From: Ruegeria sp. PrR005
GTDB lineage: Bacteria; Pseudomonadota; Alphaproteobacteria; Rhodobacterales; Rhodobacteraceae
Direction: 5' to 3'
DNA length: 64,000 nt
Assembly (NCBI RefSeq): GCF_010500245.1
Contig: NZ_JAAGOX010000022.1
Span: 186,001 to 250,000, forward strand
A model generated the notes under the pieces. It was not told where the DNA came from. It made no database searches and saw only the letters and a program-made list of their open reading frames with translations. Made by a program: the position numbers and the translations under genes. Shown one piece after another: positions 1 through 10,000 of the stretch. Position 1 is the first letter of the stretch. Every line of letters starts with the position of its first letter.

Positions 1-2435
1 GGATGGAGCTGCTCGATACTCAGCTGACCGAGGCAGGTCGGGCCGACAGGCCGGTGGCGGTGATGAGACTGTCCGCGCCAGAGGCGCCCGTGTTCCAGTC
101 GGCGGTCAGCTGGAAAACCCGTCTTGCGGGGCTGAAGCCGGAACCATGGCAGCCGGGGGCTGCGCAAATTGCTGCGGCTGTGGAAGACATCCGGTCGGTC
201 TCTGGCGGGTTTGACACGCATTGGCTGAGCGATGGTTTGGATTTCGACGGGCGGGAACAGGTTTTGTCGGCGCTTGCCGACCGCGGCGATGTGACGGTTT
301 TTCAATCGCCCGACCCGGTGATTGCACTGCGCCCGGCGCAATACGCTGACGGTGCAATTCAGCTTTCGCTTGTGCGGTCCGCTGGTGGCAGCGAGCGGGT
401 GCAGGGGGTCGTCGCGCTTGGCCCCGATCCTTCGGGCACCGTGCGGGTACTGGAACGGGCCGAGGTTGGTTTTGACGTCGAGGCGACCGAGGCAACGATT
501 GCCTTGTCGCTCCCCTCGGAACTGCGGGCGCGGATCACCCAGTTTGAACTGGAAGGCCAACGCGCCGCCGGGGCTGTGGCCCTGACCGATGACGGTTTGC
601 GGCGGCGCGAGGTAGCCTTGTTCGCGGGGCGTCAGGACCGCGAAGGTTTGGAGCTTCTCTCGCCGCTGCACTATTTGACCCAGGTTCTGGTCCCGACCGC
701 TGATTTTGTCGACGGCGCGCTGCTTGACGTGCTTCCGGCCAATCCGGACGTGATCGTTCTGGCCGATGTCGCGACGTTGGCGCCGCCCGAAACAAGCGCC
801 CTGATCGAATGGGTCGAAAATGGCGGCCTGTTGCTTCGGTTCTCGGGGCCACGGATGGCGGCCAGCGACATCGGCCGGGATGAGAGCGATCCGCTCTTGC
901 CGGTGCGCTTGCGCAGCGGCGGGCGCACCGTGGGCGGCGCCATGAGTTGGGGCGAAGCCAAGACACTTGCGCCTTTTGCGGAGAATTCTCCATTTTTCGG
1001 GCTGAAAGTGCCGCCCGACGTGACCGTTTCGACCCAGGTTGTTGCGCAACCCGATCCCGATCTGGCGGACAAGGTTATCGCGGCGTTGAGCGATGGAACG
1101 CCCCTGGTGACGCGCAAGCCCCTGGGGCTGGGTCAGGTGGTTCTGTTTCATGTGACGGCGGACGCCGAGTGGTCTTCGTTGCCGTTGTCGGGGTTGTTTG
1201 TCGAAATGCTGGACCGGTTGGCGGTGTCGTCCAGCGCCAAACAGGTCGATGCCGAGGCGCTGGAAGGCACGGTTTGGAGCCCGGTTCGAGTCATGGACGG
1301 GTTTGGCCAATTGGAAGAAGCGGGTAACCTGCCCGGGGTCGATGGGGTCGCGCTGGTGTCCGATCCGCTTGGCCCTGAAATCAGACCGGGCATCTACAGC
1401 AACGAGAAACGGCGGCTGGCCCGCAATGTGCTGCGACCGGACACGACGCTGTTGGTTGCTGAGTGGCCGCCGTCTGTTCCGGTTGTCGGTCTTTTGGTCA
1501 AGGCCGAACAGCCGATTGGCGGCTGGCTCTTGTCCTTGGCGCTGATGCTGTTGGCGGTTGATATCGTGGCGTCCCTGGCCTTGTCGGGTCGCCTGGGAGC
1601 CTTGCGTCGGGTCGCCCCCCTGATCGCGGCGGTGTTCGTTTTCGCCCCCGAAGCGCAGGCGCAGACCGCCGAAGCGGCGGAACGCTTTGCCCTGGAGGCG
1701 ACGCATGAAATGGTGCTGGCCCATGTCGTGACGGGCAACAAGAGCGTGGATGACGTCGCCTGGGCGGGCCTGTTGGGACTGTCGCGCACGCTCTATTACC
1801 GCACCTCGGTGGAACCGGCCGACCCGATTGGCGTGGATCTGGAACGGGATGAGCTGGCGTTCTTTCCCATGCTCTATTGGCCGGTGACGCCGGATCAGCC
1901 AGCTCCGTCCGAAGCCGCCTATGCCCGGCTGAATACCTATCTGCGTCTGGGAGGGATGATCCTGTTCGACACGCGGGACGCGGATGTCGCGCGGTTTGGG
2001 TCTGGCAGCCCCAATGGCCGCAAGCTTCAGCAACTGGCCGCTCCGCTGGACATACCGCCGCTGGAGCCGGTGCCGGGCGATCATGTGCTGACCCGCGCCT
2101 TTTACCTGCTTCAGGATTTTCCGGGGCGCCATTCCGGCACCGATGTCTGGGTCGAATCCGCGCCGATGGGCGCGGAACGGATCGAAGGCATGCCGTTCCG
2201 AAACCTCAATGACGGCGTCACCCCCGTGGTGATCGGCGGCAATGACTGGGCTGCGGCCTGGGCGGTGGATCGCGATGGCCGCGCCCTGTTACCGGTGGGC
2301 CGGGGCTTGGCCGGGGAACGCCAGCGCGAGCTTGCCTATCGTTTTGGTGTCAATCTGGTGATGCATGTGCTGACCGGAAACTACAAATCGGACCAGGTGC
2401 ATGTGCCTGCTCTGCTGGACAGGTTGGGCCAATGA
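1..2435 (+). CDS. DUF4159 domain membrane protein (5' partial)
   Basis: The gene enters from the left edge; about 810 codons are visible. The first ATG (position 3) is not a convincing start because no signal or anchor precedes it, and the family normally begins with a BatA-like membrane region that would lie upstream. Residues about 230-290 form an alternating hydrophobic segment with VIVLADV and GGLLLRFSGP, like the class I glutamine amidotransferase fold found in these proteins. One membrane helix follows near residues 507-530, then a DUF4159 domain from about 563 to the end (AFFPMLYWPV, GGMILFDTRD). It overlaps the next gene by 4 nt (ATGA), so the two are translationally coupled. In alphaproteobacteria this pair usually closes a MoxR/DUF58/DUF4159 operon, here presumably off-window. 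Biochemical function unknown. Confidence 0.85.
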   Translation, partial: MELLDTQLTEAGRADRPVAVMRLSAPEAPVFQSAVSWKTRLAGLKPEPWQPGAAQIAAAVEDIRSVSGGFDTHWLSDGLDFDGREQVLSALADRGDVTVFQSPDPVIALRPAQYADGAIQLSLVRSAGGSERVQGVVALGPDPSGTVRVLERAEVGFDVEATEATIALSLPSELRARITQFELEGQRAAGAVALTDDGLRRREVALFAGRQDREGLELLSPLHYLTQVLVPTADFVDGALLDVLPANPDVIVLADVATLAPPETSALIEWVENGGLLLRFSGPRMAASDIGRDESDPLLPVRLRSGGRTVGGAMSWGEAKTLAPFAENSPFFGLKVPPDVTVSTQVVAQPDPDLADKVIAALSDGTPLVTRKPLGLGQVVLFHVTADAEWSSLPLSGLFVEMLDRLAVSSSAKQVDAEALEGTVWSPVRVMDGFGQLEEAGNLPGVDGVALVSDPLGPEIRPGIYSNEKRRLARNVLRPDTTLLVAEWPPSVPVVGLLVKAEQPIGGWLLSLALMLLAVDIVASLALSGRLGALRRVAPLIAAVFVFAPEAQAQTAEAAERFALEATHEMVLAHVVTGNKSVDDVAWAGLLGLSRTLYYRTSVEPADPIGVDLERDELAFFPMLYWPVTPDQPAPSEAAYARLNTYLRLGGMILFDTRDADVARFGSGSPNGRKLQQLAAPLDIPPLEPVPGDHVLTRAFYLLQDFPGRHSGTDVWVESAPMGAERIEGMPFRNLNDGVTPVVIGGNDWAAAWAVDRDGRALLPVGRGLAGERQRELAYRFGVNLVMHVLTGNYKSDQVHVPALLDRLGQ

Positions 2436-4477
2436 CCGGAAGTCTTCTCTTTGATCCTTTGGTCCCGTATCCGCTGTTGGTCATTCTGGCGGTGTTGACT
2501 GTCCTCGGTGTGGTGCTTGCACTTTGGCGCGGCTTGTCTGGCTGGGCGATGAGGGGGCTGTCGGCCCTGGTTTTGCTGGCGGCGCTGGCAGGCCCGGCCT
2601 GGCAGATCGAAGATCGCGAGCCGCTGACCGACATCGTTCTGATGCTGGAGGACGAGAGCGCGAGCCAGACCGTATCGGACCGCCCGGAACAGACCCGTTC
2701 GGCGGCAGACCGCATGGCCGCCGAGATCGAGAAACGGCCCAACACGGAGTTGCGCCGGATTCGCGTCGGGGATGGCGACGGCGACAGCGGTACGCGTTTG
2801 ATGTCGGCCTTGTCCGACGCGCTGAACGAAGAACCGCGCGCCCGGATCGCCGGCATCATCGCGCTGTCCGACGGGCAGATCCACGATACCGACCGGGCCC
2901 CTGAACTGCCCGCGCCGCTCCACCTTTTGCTGTCCGGTCGCGAGAATGATTGGGACCGCCGTCTGGTGGTCAAAAATGCCCCGGCATTCGCCATCATTGG
3001 AGAACCGGTCATGCTGAGCCTCAGGATCGAGGACAATGGCGCGGTCCCTGACGGTGTTGGGCCGATGGCGGAACTTCAGATATCGGTCGATGGCGGCGAT
3101 CCGGACAGGTTGAGCATTCCGGTGGGGCAGGACTTCGACCTGCCGATCACCTTACCGCATGGCGGGCGCAATGTGATCCAGTTTCTGGTGCCGGTGGCCG
3201 ATGGTGAGTTGACCGACCGCAACAACTCGGCGCTGGTCCAGATCAACGGGGTTCGTGACAGGCTGCGGGTGCTGCTGGTGTCGGGGCAGCCGCACCCGGG
3301 CGGGCGCACCTGGCGCAATCTTCTCAAGTCCGACAGTTCCGTCGATCTGGTCCATTTCACCATCCTGCGCCCGCCGGAAAAACAGGATGGCGTCCCGGTC
3401 GACGAACTGAGCCTGATCGCCTTTCCGACCCGGGAGTTGTTCCTGGAGAAGATCGACGATTTCGACCTGATCATCTTTGACCGGTACAAGCGGCGGGGGA
3501 TACTGCCCGCCATCTATCTGGACAATGTCGCGAACTATGTGAATGGCGGCGGGGCGGTTCTGGTGGCGGCCGGGCCTGATTTTGCCACCGCCGACAGCAT
3601 CTATCGAACACCATTGGCCCCGATCCTGCCAGCAGAGCCAACGGCACGGGTCATTGAAGAGCATTTCCGCCCCGAGGTGTCCGAGGACGGCGCGCGTCAC
3701 CCCGTGACCTCTGGTCTGGATGGCGCGGGCGAATGGGGCGGCTGGTTGCGTCAGATCGACGTTCTGCCCCGATCCGGTCATGTATTGATGAACGGTATCG
3801 AGGGGCGACCGCTCCTGGTGCTCGACCGGGTGGGCGAGGGGCGGGTGGCGCTTTTGGCCTCGGATCACGCCTGGCTCTGGGGACGCGGATACGAGGGCGG
3901 CGGCCCGCAGATGGAGCTGTTGCGTCGGCTGGCGCATTGGATGATGAAAGAGCCAGAGTTGGAGGAAGATGCGCTGTGGGCCGAGGTTCAGAACCAGACC
4001 ATGCGCATCATCCGCCGGACGTTGGAGGCCGAAGTGGGGGCTGTCACGGTCACCAGGCCGGATGGTACCACCGATGAAATCCCGCTGGCCGAGGTGTCGC
4101 CGGGCCGGTTTGAAGCCTTGTATGCGGGGCCCGAAATCGGTCTCTACAAACTCAGCGAAGGTGGCAAGACGGCAGTTGTTGGTCTGGGTCCAGCCGCACC
4201 GCGCGAGTTCGAGGCAACAATCGCGACGCAAGAGGTTCTTGCGCCATTGATCGTGCCTCTGCGAGGCGGGGTGTTTCGAATGGAGGATGGGTTGCCAGCC
4301 GTGCGCAATGTGCGTGAGGGCCGGCCTGCTTCGGGTCGGGGGTGGTTGGGTCTGACGCCTCGGGAAACCTATGAAACCCGCAACATTCGGCAAACGCCTC
4401 TGGCTCCGGCCTGGTTGGTTCTGCTGCTGTCTACCGGATTCCTGATTGCCGGGTGGCTGAGGGAAGGCCGGCGGTGA
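2432..4477 (+). CDS. Membrane protein with DxSxS (vWA-like) and GATase-like regions
   Basis: A 681-residue protein coupled to the DUF4159 gene by ATGA overlap. Two N-terminal membrane helices (about residues 10-30 and 37-55) are followed by an extracytoplasmic region that opens with LEDESAS, which fits the DxSxS metal-site signature of von Willebrand A domains. A central stretch around residues 270-400 (LIIFDRYKRRG, GGGAVLVAAGPDFA) looks like the glutamine-amidotransferase-like fold of BatA/DUF4159-type proteins. A last helix lies close to the C terminus (about 655-675). I recognise the architecture as the conserved partner of DUF4159 proteins in alphaproteobacterial MoxR operons but know no enzymatic role. 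The vWA assignment rests on one motif only. It is convergent with pbpC, with 21 bp between stop codons. Confidence 0.75.
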   Translation: MTGSLLFDPLVPYPLLVILAVLTVLGVVLALWRGLSGWAMRGLSALVLLAALAGPAWQIEDREPLTDIVLMLEDESASQTVSDRPEQTRSAADRMAAEIEKRPNTELRRIRVGDGDGDSGTRLMSALSDALNEEPRARIAGIIALSDGQIHDTDRAPELPAPLHLLLSGRENDWDRRLVVKNAPAFAIIGEPVMLSLRIEDNGAVPDGVGPMAELQISVDGGDPDRLSIPVGQDFDLPITLPHGGRNVIQFLVPVADGELTDRNNSALVQINGVRDRLRVLLVSGQPHPGGRTWRNLLKSDSSVDLVHFTILRPPEKQDGVPVDELSLIAFPTRELFLEKIDDFDLIIFDRYKRRGILPAIYLDNVANYVNGGGAVLVAAGPDFATADSIYRTPLAPILPAEPTARVIEEHFRPEVSEDGARHPVTSGLDGAGEWGGWLRQIDVLPRSGHVLMNGIEGRPLLVLDRVGEGRVALLASDHAWLWGRGYEGGGPQMELLRRLAHWMMKEPELEEDALWAEVQNQTMRIIRRTLEAEVGAVTVTRPDGTTDEIPLAEVSPGRFEALYAGPEIGLYKLSEGGKTAVVGLGPAAPREFEATIATQEVLAPLIVPLRGGVFRMEDGLPAVRNVREGRPASGRGWLGLTPRETYETRNIRQTPLAPAWLVLLLSTGFLIAGWLREGRR

Positions 4478-4498
4478 AACCTCTCCTGACCGGGCCTG

Positions 4499-6550
4499 TC
4501 AGCGCAGCGTGATGGTGGCCCGGTCCGCCTGCCCCTTGGCGTCGAGGACCAGCAAGGTGGTGAAACCGCGACCGGTGATCGGCATGGCGATTTCCCTGAG
4601 CGGCGATTTCGTGACAACGGGCTCGCCGTTGACCAGAACCGAGAACGGCGCCGACCCTCCGCGCAGCTTCAGCGTGATTTCACCGTCTTCGGCATAAAGG
4701 GCCGCGCCGTCGGGTGGAAACAGCAGTTGCGGCGCGTTTGGGATCTCGTCGAACGCGGCGTTGCGCGGCCGAAACCGTTGCAACGGCTGTGGCAGTTCCG
4801 CCGATCCCAGCAGCAAGGTTGCGTGCGGGGGTGGGGGCAGCGGAGAGAAATCCGGTTTCAGCCGTCCAAACGCCTCGAACAAAACCGGGGCGGCGACGTC
4901 GCCGCCAAAGGCGCCGGGCACCGGCGTTCCATCGGGGCGGCCCAGCCAGACACCGATGACATGGTTCCCGTCATAGCCGATGGCCCAGGTATCCCTGTGC
5001 CCGTAGGACGTGCCGGTCTTGTATGCCAGGATGCCCTTTCGCGCGCCCGGCGGCGGGGTCAGCCCGGCCAGGATGTTGCCCACCTGCCAGGCAGCCACAT
5101 CCGACATGATGCGTCCGCTCGTTGTGCGCGGCTGCGTCCGGTCATACCACAGCAGCGGCCCCCGACCACCCTGCGCCAGACCGGCGTAGAGCTGTACGAG
5201 ATCGTTCAGGGATATCCCGACCCCCCCCAAGGCGACAGCAAGGCCGGGGCTGCCGGATGGCAGCTGCGCAGAAGCACCGCCGCGCGTCAGTGCGGCCATC
5301 AGGCGGACAGGGCCCAATGCCTCCGTCAGTCGCACCACCGGGATGTTCAGAGACAATTGCAGCGCCTCGCGCACCCGGACCTCGCCGCGAAACTGGCCGT
5401 CGAAGTTGCGGGGGGCATAGCGGCCGAACATGACCGGGCTGTCCTGGATCAGGGATTCGGGATGTGCCAGCCCCTGATCAAAGGCCAGCCCATAGACAAA
5501 GGGTTTCAGTGTCGAGCCCGGTGAGCGCAGCGCCCGGGTCATGTCGACAAAGCCCTGTCTTGCGGGTTCATAGGCCGCGGAGCCGACCGAGGCCAGGATT
5601 TCGCCGGTCTGGTGATCGGCCGCGACCAGCGCCGCCGACACCCGCCCGCCCGCCTTGCGGGCGGCCTCGGCCACCAGAGCTTCCATCTTGCGCTGAATGT
5701 CCGCGTCGAGCGTGGTGTCGAACTGCCGCGCTGTGGGATCCTCCGCGCGCATCCGGTCGGCCAGGTGCGGGGCCAGTTGCGGGAACCCGTGCAGCGCCGT
5801 TGGTAACGGTTCGGACAGAGCTGCACGGACATCTGCGGTGGAAAGGGTGCCCTGTTCGGCCAACCGGTGCAGCACACGGTCACGGGCCGATTTCGACGCA
5901 TCCATGTTGCGGTCGGGGCGGCGGGCCTCTGGCGCCTGTGGCAGTGCCACCAGAACTGCTGACTGCGCTGCGGTCAGCCGCCGCGGCTCCTTTCCGAACC
6001 AGGCCAGCGAGGCTGCGCGCACCCCTTCGATGTTACCGCCATAAGGGGCATGCCGCAGGTAGAGCGACAATATCCGCTCTTTCGGCAATCGCCGTTCCAG
6101 GGTCAGGGCGACGCGGATCTGCCGCAGCTTTCCGGCCCAGCGGCCGGTCGGCCCGTCTTCGATCAGGCGCGCCACCTGCATGGTGAGCGTCGAGCCGCCC
6201 GAGACTGTCTTTCCGTGCCGCAGGGCCTGTCCGGCCGCGCGCAGCATTGCCAGGGGATCGACGCCGGAATGGCTGTAGAAGCGCTTGTCCTCGTACCGAA
6301 CCAGCATGGCGACAAACCCGGGATCGACCGGGCCGGGATCCAGCCGCCAGATGCCGTTGCCGACCTGATAGACCCGGAGCAGCTTGCCGTTCCGGTCGCG
6401 CATCTCGACGCCTGTTTCCGCCAGTACCGGTGGCAAAACGGTCGTGTCGACCCAGGCATCAAGGCGGTCGCGCGCCATCGCGCCCCCCCACAGGAGGACA
6501 GCGCAGGCCGCGAGCCATATGTGTGGCCTAGGCACCATCGACCCAGCCAT
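4499..6550 (-). CDS. pbpC: Penicillin-binding protein 1C
   Basis: Bifunctional peptidoglycan glycosyltransferase/transpeptidase of 683 residues, anchored by an N-terminal signal anchor (after MAGSMVPRPHIW) and acting in the periplasm. The glycosyltransferase domain carries EDKRFYSHSGVD with the catalytic Glu near residue 87 and GGSTLTMQ. The transpeptidase domain shows STLK (Ser346), SLN and KTG (Lys511). The C-terminal ~90 residues fit the PBP1C beta-domain. A longer open frame exists upstream to 6676, but it would lie deep inside the preceding gene and lacks anchor-like sequence; 6550 or the ATG at 6538 is the likely start. It overlaps the preceding glycolipid-binding-family gene by 23 bp. 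Pairing with an alpha-2-macroglobulin is a known association (E. coli pbpC-yfhM): the protease trap is thought to guard the periplasm when the envelope is breached. Confidence 0.93.
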   Translation of the reverse strand: MAGSMVPRPHIWLAACAVLLWGGAMARDRLDAWVDTTVLPPVLAETGVEMRDRNGKLLRVYQVGNGIWRLDPGPVDPGFVAMLVRYEDKRFYSHSGVDPLAMLRAAGQALRHGKTVSGGSTLTMQVARLIEDGPTGRWAGKLRQIRVALTLERRLPKERILSLYLRHAPYGGNIEGVRAASLAWFGKEPRRLTAAQSAVLVALPQAPEARRPDRNMDASKSARDRVLHRLAEQGTLSTADVRAALSEPLPTALHGFPQLAPHLADRMRAEDPTARQFDTTLDADIQRKMEALVAEAARKAGGRVSAALVAADHQTGEILASVGSAAYEPARQGFVDMTRALRSPGSTLKPFVYGLAFDQGLAHPESLIQDSPVMFGRYAPRNFDGQFRGEVRVREALQLSLNIPVVRLTEALGPVRLMAALTRGGASAQLPSGSPGLAVALGGVGISLNDLVQLYAGLAQGGRGPLLWYDRTQPRTTSGRIMSDVAAWQVGNILAGLTPPPGARKGILAYKTGTSYGHRDTWAIGYDGNHVIGVWLGRPDGTPVPGAFGGDVAAPVLFEAFGRLKPDFSPLPPPPHATLLLGSAELPQPLQRFRPRNAAFDEIPNAPQLLFPPDGAALYAEDGEITLKLRGGSAPFSVLVNGEPVVTKSPLREIAMPITGRGFTTLLVLDAKGQADRATITLR

Positions 6551-7094
6551 GCCAAAGCCCCGGATAGCCGGTGACAAAGCCGCTGCCATGAACCTCCAGC
6601 TCGGCGCTGAAGCCGGGGGAGGTGTAGCGCACCCGGCGGTCATCCAACCGGGTATAGACCTGATCGAGCCGGGCAATGCTGCCGAGATCGGGTTTGAGCC
6701 AGGCAGCGGGGATCTGCATTTCGCCGTTGCAGTCAGAGCCCAGACGCCGCAGCGGCAGCAGATTGGTGGCGGGTGTAAAGCTCAGGTCCAGATCGGTGCA
6801 GTCTGAGGTGCCCGGTTGCATCACATCGTTCAGCAACCATCCATGTGCCGAGCGGAGAAGGCGCAGCTCTATCCGGCGCCCCGCCTTTTCGCCCGCCACG
6901 TCCGCCGAAAGGCTATGCCCGTCGGATCCGCAGCGGATATCGTAGCTGAGCACCGTATCCTCGTCCTCGATGCGCCAATGCGCATGGCCCAGCAGCATCC
7001 AGCCCTGTGCCGCCTGCCACAGGGTGCAGCGGTCGGAGCCTTCGCAATCGAGCCGCCGCCAATGGGCAACGGCAATTTCGCGTTTGTCGGTCAT
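6528..7094 (-). CDS. Putative glycolipid-binding family protein (PF06475-like)
   Basis: A 188-residue protein without signal peptide or membrane helix, so probably cytoplasmic. It matches from memory the putative glycolipid-binding family: WRR near the start, LDLSFTPATNLLPLRRLG in the middle, and a C-terminal block YTRLDDRRVRY ... FSAELEV ... YPGLW. The start ATG overlaps the stop of the alpha-2-macroglobulin gene (ATGA at 7091-7094) and its own stop lies inside the start region of pbpC, so all three genes appear to be one translationally coupled unit. Ligand and role are not established for the family. Its insertion between the macroglobulin and PbpC genes is unusual compared with the two-gene arrangement in E. 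coli. Confidence 0.8.
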   Translation of the reverse strand: MTDKREIAVAHWRRLDCEGSDRCTLWQAAQGWMLLGHAHWRIEDEDTVLSYDIRCGSDGHSLSADVAGEKAGRRIELRLLRSAHGWLLNDVMQPGTSDCTDLDLSFTPATNLLPLRRLGSDCNGEMQIPAAWLKPDLGSIARLDQVYTRLDDRRVRYTSPGFSAELEVHGSGFVTGYPGLWHGWVDGA

Positions 7095-10000
7095 TGCGTC
7101 ACTTGTATGCGGTCGGTTTCGGTCCTGGCCCTGAACTGCGGGCGGTACATATCCTCGACCGAGGCGGCGGGGCGGTGGAACGTGCCGGGGCTGACGGCGC
7201 GCGCGACATAAGCCAGCGTCACCGGGCGAGCGCCGAAACTGTCGACTGCGGCGAGAAAGCGGTCGCTGCGGAATTCGGCATGCGCGGCCTCGTCCATCGA
7301 CAACCAGTCGAGCGCGCGCACATCGCCTGAGCGCAACAGCGACGGATTGTCGATCTCGAACCCGGCCGGGAGGGGATCGTTGACCATCAGGCGCCCACCG
7401 GTTGCCTCGTGCGGCGACACGGTCAGAACCGTGACAAAGCGTTCGCCTACTTTGAACGTGTCAAGGTTTATCGGCGCGCCATCCATCGTGTAGAGGGCGC
7501 GGGTAATGGTATAGCCCATGCCGCCCGCCGGTGGTGCAACCTCGGGTACCCCGATGGTGGTCAGGGTGATGTCGGTTGCCTTTGCGTCAGATGCAGTGAT
7601 GTTCAGGACATCAGTGCTGCCGCCATCGAGAACCTGAACAAACGGCCCATCAACCGGTGCGCCATTGACCCGCAAACCCGATTGTTCCGGGACCTTGACC
7701 AGCGCTTGTGCGGCCAGCAGCGCCCATGCCGCCTCTTGCGTGGACATCTGGCCCGCTGACCTGTCAATCCGGGCCAGCAGCGCGTCACGGTTCACCACCG
7801 CGCTGCCCGCCTCGGCGGCGAGGGCAAGCAAGCCCGCGGCATCGCGCAGGTTGGTGCCATAGTCCGCCCGCCAGACCGCATCCTCAACCCGTTGGCCCGC
7901 CACCATCGCTGCTGCACGGGCGAACATCGCATCGGCGCGGGTCTGGTCGCCATAGTACGCAAGCGCCGCGCCAAGCTGCGCTGCTGCAAGCGGGGTGGTG
8001 AAGGCACCCGCCTTTACATCCGCATAGTAGCGCAGGTCGCCCATGGCCGCCGCCCCTTCACGGGCCAGCACCATCAGCGCATAGGCGATATCCTCGCCGC
8101 CCTCGTCGAAATCTGGGGCATAGCTGATGCGGTTGCGCAGGTTGTCCATCGCCATGGCAAAGGCGCGGTCGGGGACCGTGTGGCCCGTTGCCCGGGCACG
8201 GCTGAGGAAGTCCGAGGCATAGGCATCAAGCCAGAAATCCCCGCTTTCCGCCCGCCAGAGACCGAAGGCGCCGTTTGACGCTTGTCGTGTCAGGATACGC
8301 CGGATCGCGGCATCTATACGGCCTGTGACCTGCGGGCCATGGCCGAGGCCCGCGGCCTCGGCCACCGCGCTCAGATACAAGAGCGGCATCGCCTGCGAGG
8401 TCACCTGTTCGGTGCAGCCATAGGGGTAGCGGTCGAGAAGGTTCAACAGGCCCGGCGCATCGAACTTGGCCAGAGGCCCGGCGGAAAGGATTGCCCGGGC
8501 AGACCCGGGCCGCAGCCCGGAAAAGACATCGTCCGAAAACAGGAAACTGTCGCCAGCCCCCAACGCAAAGCGGCGGGTTTGCGCCACCACAGGGTCGTTG
8601 GATCGCACCGCCAGAGTCAATGTCTGGCTCAGTTCACGCCCATCCGGGGTGACCAGGCTGACGTCGATTGTCGGATCACCGATTGCATTGGCCGATACCG
8701 GGATTTCGAAAACCTGCTTGGCGCCGTCCGCCAGGGTGAAACGCCCCGGCTGCACGCCGATGTCCAGCCCGCCCGTTGTGGTCAGAGCCAGTTCCATCTC
8801 TCCGGCCGGGCCGTCCGCATGTGTCACGTCGAGGAGAATCCGGCTGCTGTCGCCGGGGGCGAGGAAACGCGGCACGGTTGCCGTGACGACCACCGGGTCG
8901 CGCACGATCATGTCACGCTCGGCCTGACCGATGGCGCCTTGGGACCAGGCCACCGCCATCAACCGCACGGTGCCGTTGAAGGCGGGCAGGCGGATATCGA
9001 CCTGGGCACTGCCGTCGGCGCCGACCTCGACGGGTCCGCTGAAGGCGGCCATCAGCTCTTGCGTGGGCGGCGGCGATTGCATTCTGAGACCGTTGTCTGC
9101 GTCGCCCCCCGAACGTACTGTTCCAAGCGCGCCGTTCATGCCGTCGATCAGGCGGCCATAGACGTCGCGCAATTCGACACCCAGACGGCGCTGGCCGAAG
9201 TAGTGGCCTTGGGGATCGGGGCTTTGAAATCCGGTCAGGTTCAGGATACCCAGATCGACGGCGGCAAGGGTCAGCCATGTCTCTTCGCCCGGTTGAGCGC
9301 CCTCGACCGTGACGCGCACCGGCTGGGTGCGGCGGGGTTCGGCGATTTCGGGGGCGTCGATGGCAACGGCCAGTTTCTTGCCGACCGGTTCGACCCTGGC
9401 ATGGGCCAGACCCAGGGCGCGGGCCGGATTCTGCCCGGCGGCCACGTCCATCGGGCGGATAACAGTCGCGGTCACATAGGCACCCGCGCCCCAATCGGCG
9501 GTCACCGTCAGTGGGATGACGGTTTCGCCAGCCTCTACCGTTATGGCCTGTCGCGAAATGACCCTGTCGGACATGACCGAAACCAATGCCGTTCCAGCGG
9601 CGCGCGGAACAAGGCGCAGACGGGCGGTGTCGCCCGGGCGATAGCTGTCACGATCCAGCGACATTTCCAGCCGGTCGGGCGTGGCCGAGGCATCGGCCGC
9701 CTGATACCAACCGGCGTAGAAATCGACCGAGGCCGCGACATAGCTGCCGTCAAGCCGTTCCACCACCAGTTCGTACTCGCCCCAGTCCACCGGCTGGGAC
9801 AGCGACAGGGGGGCATCGCCCAATGTCGCCTCGCCGGTGGCGATGCGGGTACGGCGGGTGATCGGCTCCCAGTTCCAGTTGCCGTAAAGCTGGTACCATT
9901 GATAGCGGGTCTCGACCCGGTTCAGGGTCCATTTCACCTGCATCGGTTCCAGTGTCAGGCCGGGGGTCAGCCCGATGACCTGAAACGCGGCTTCGGTGCC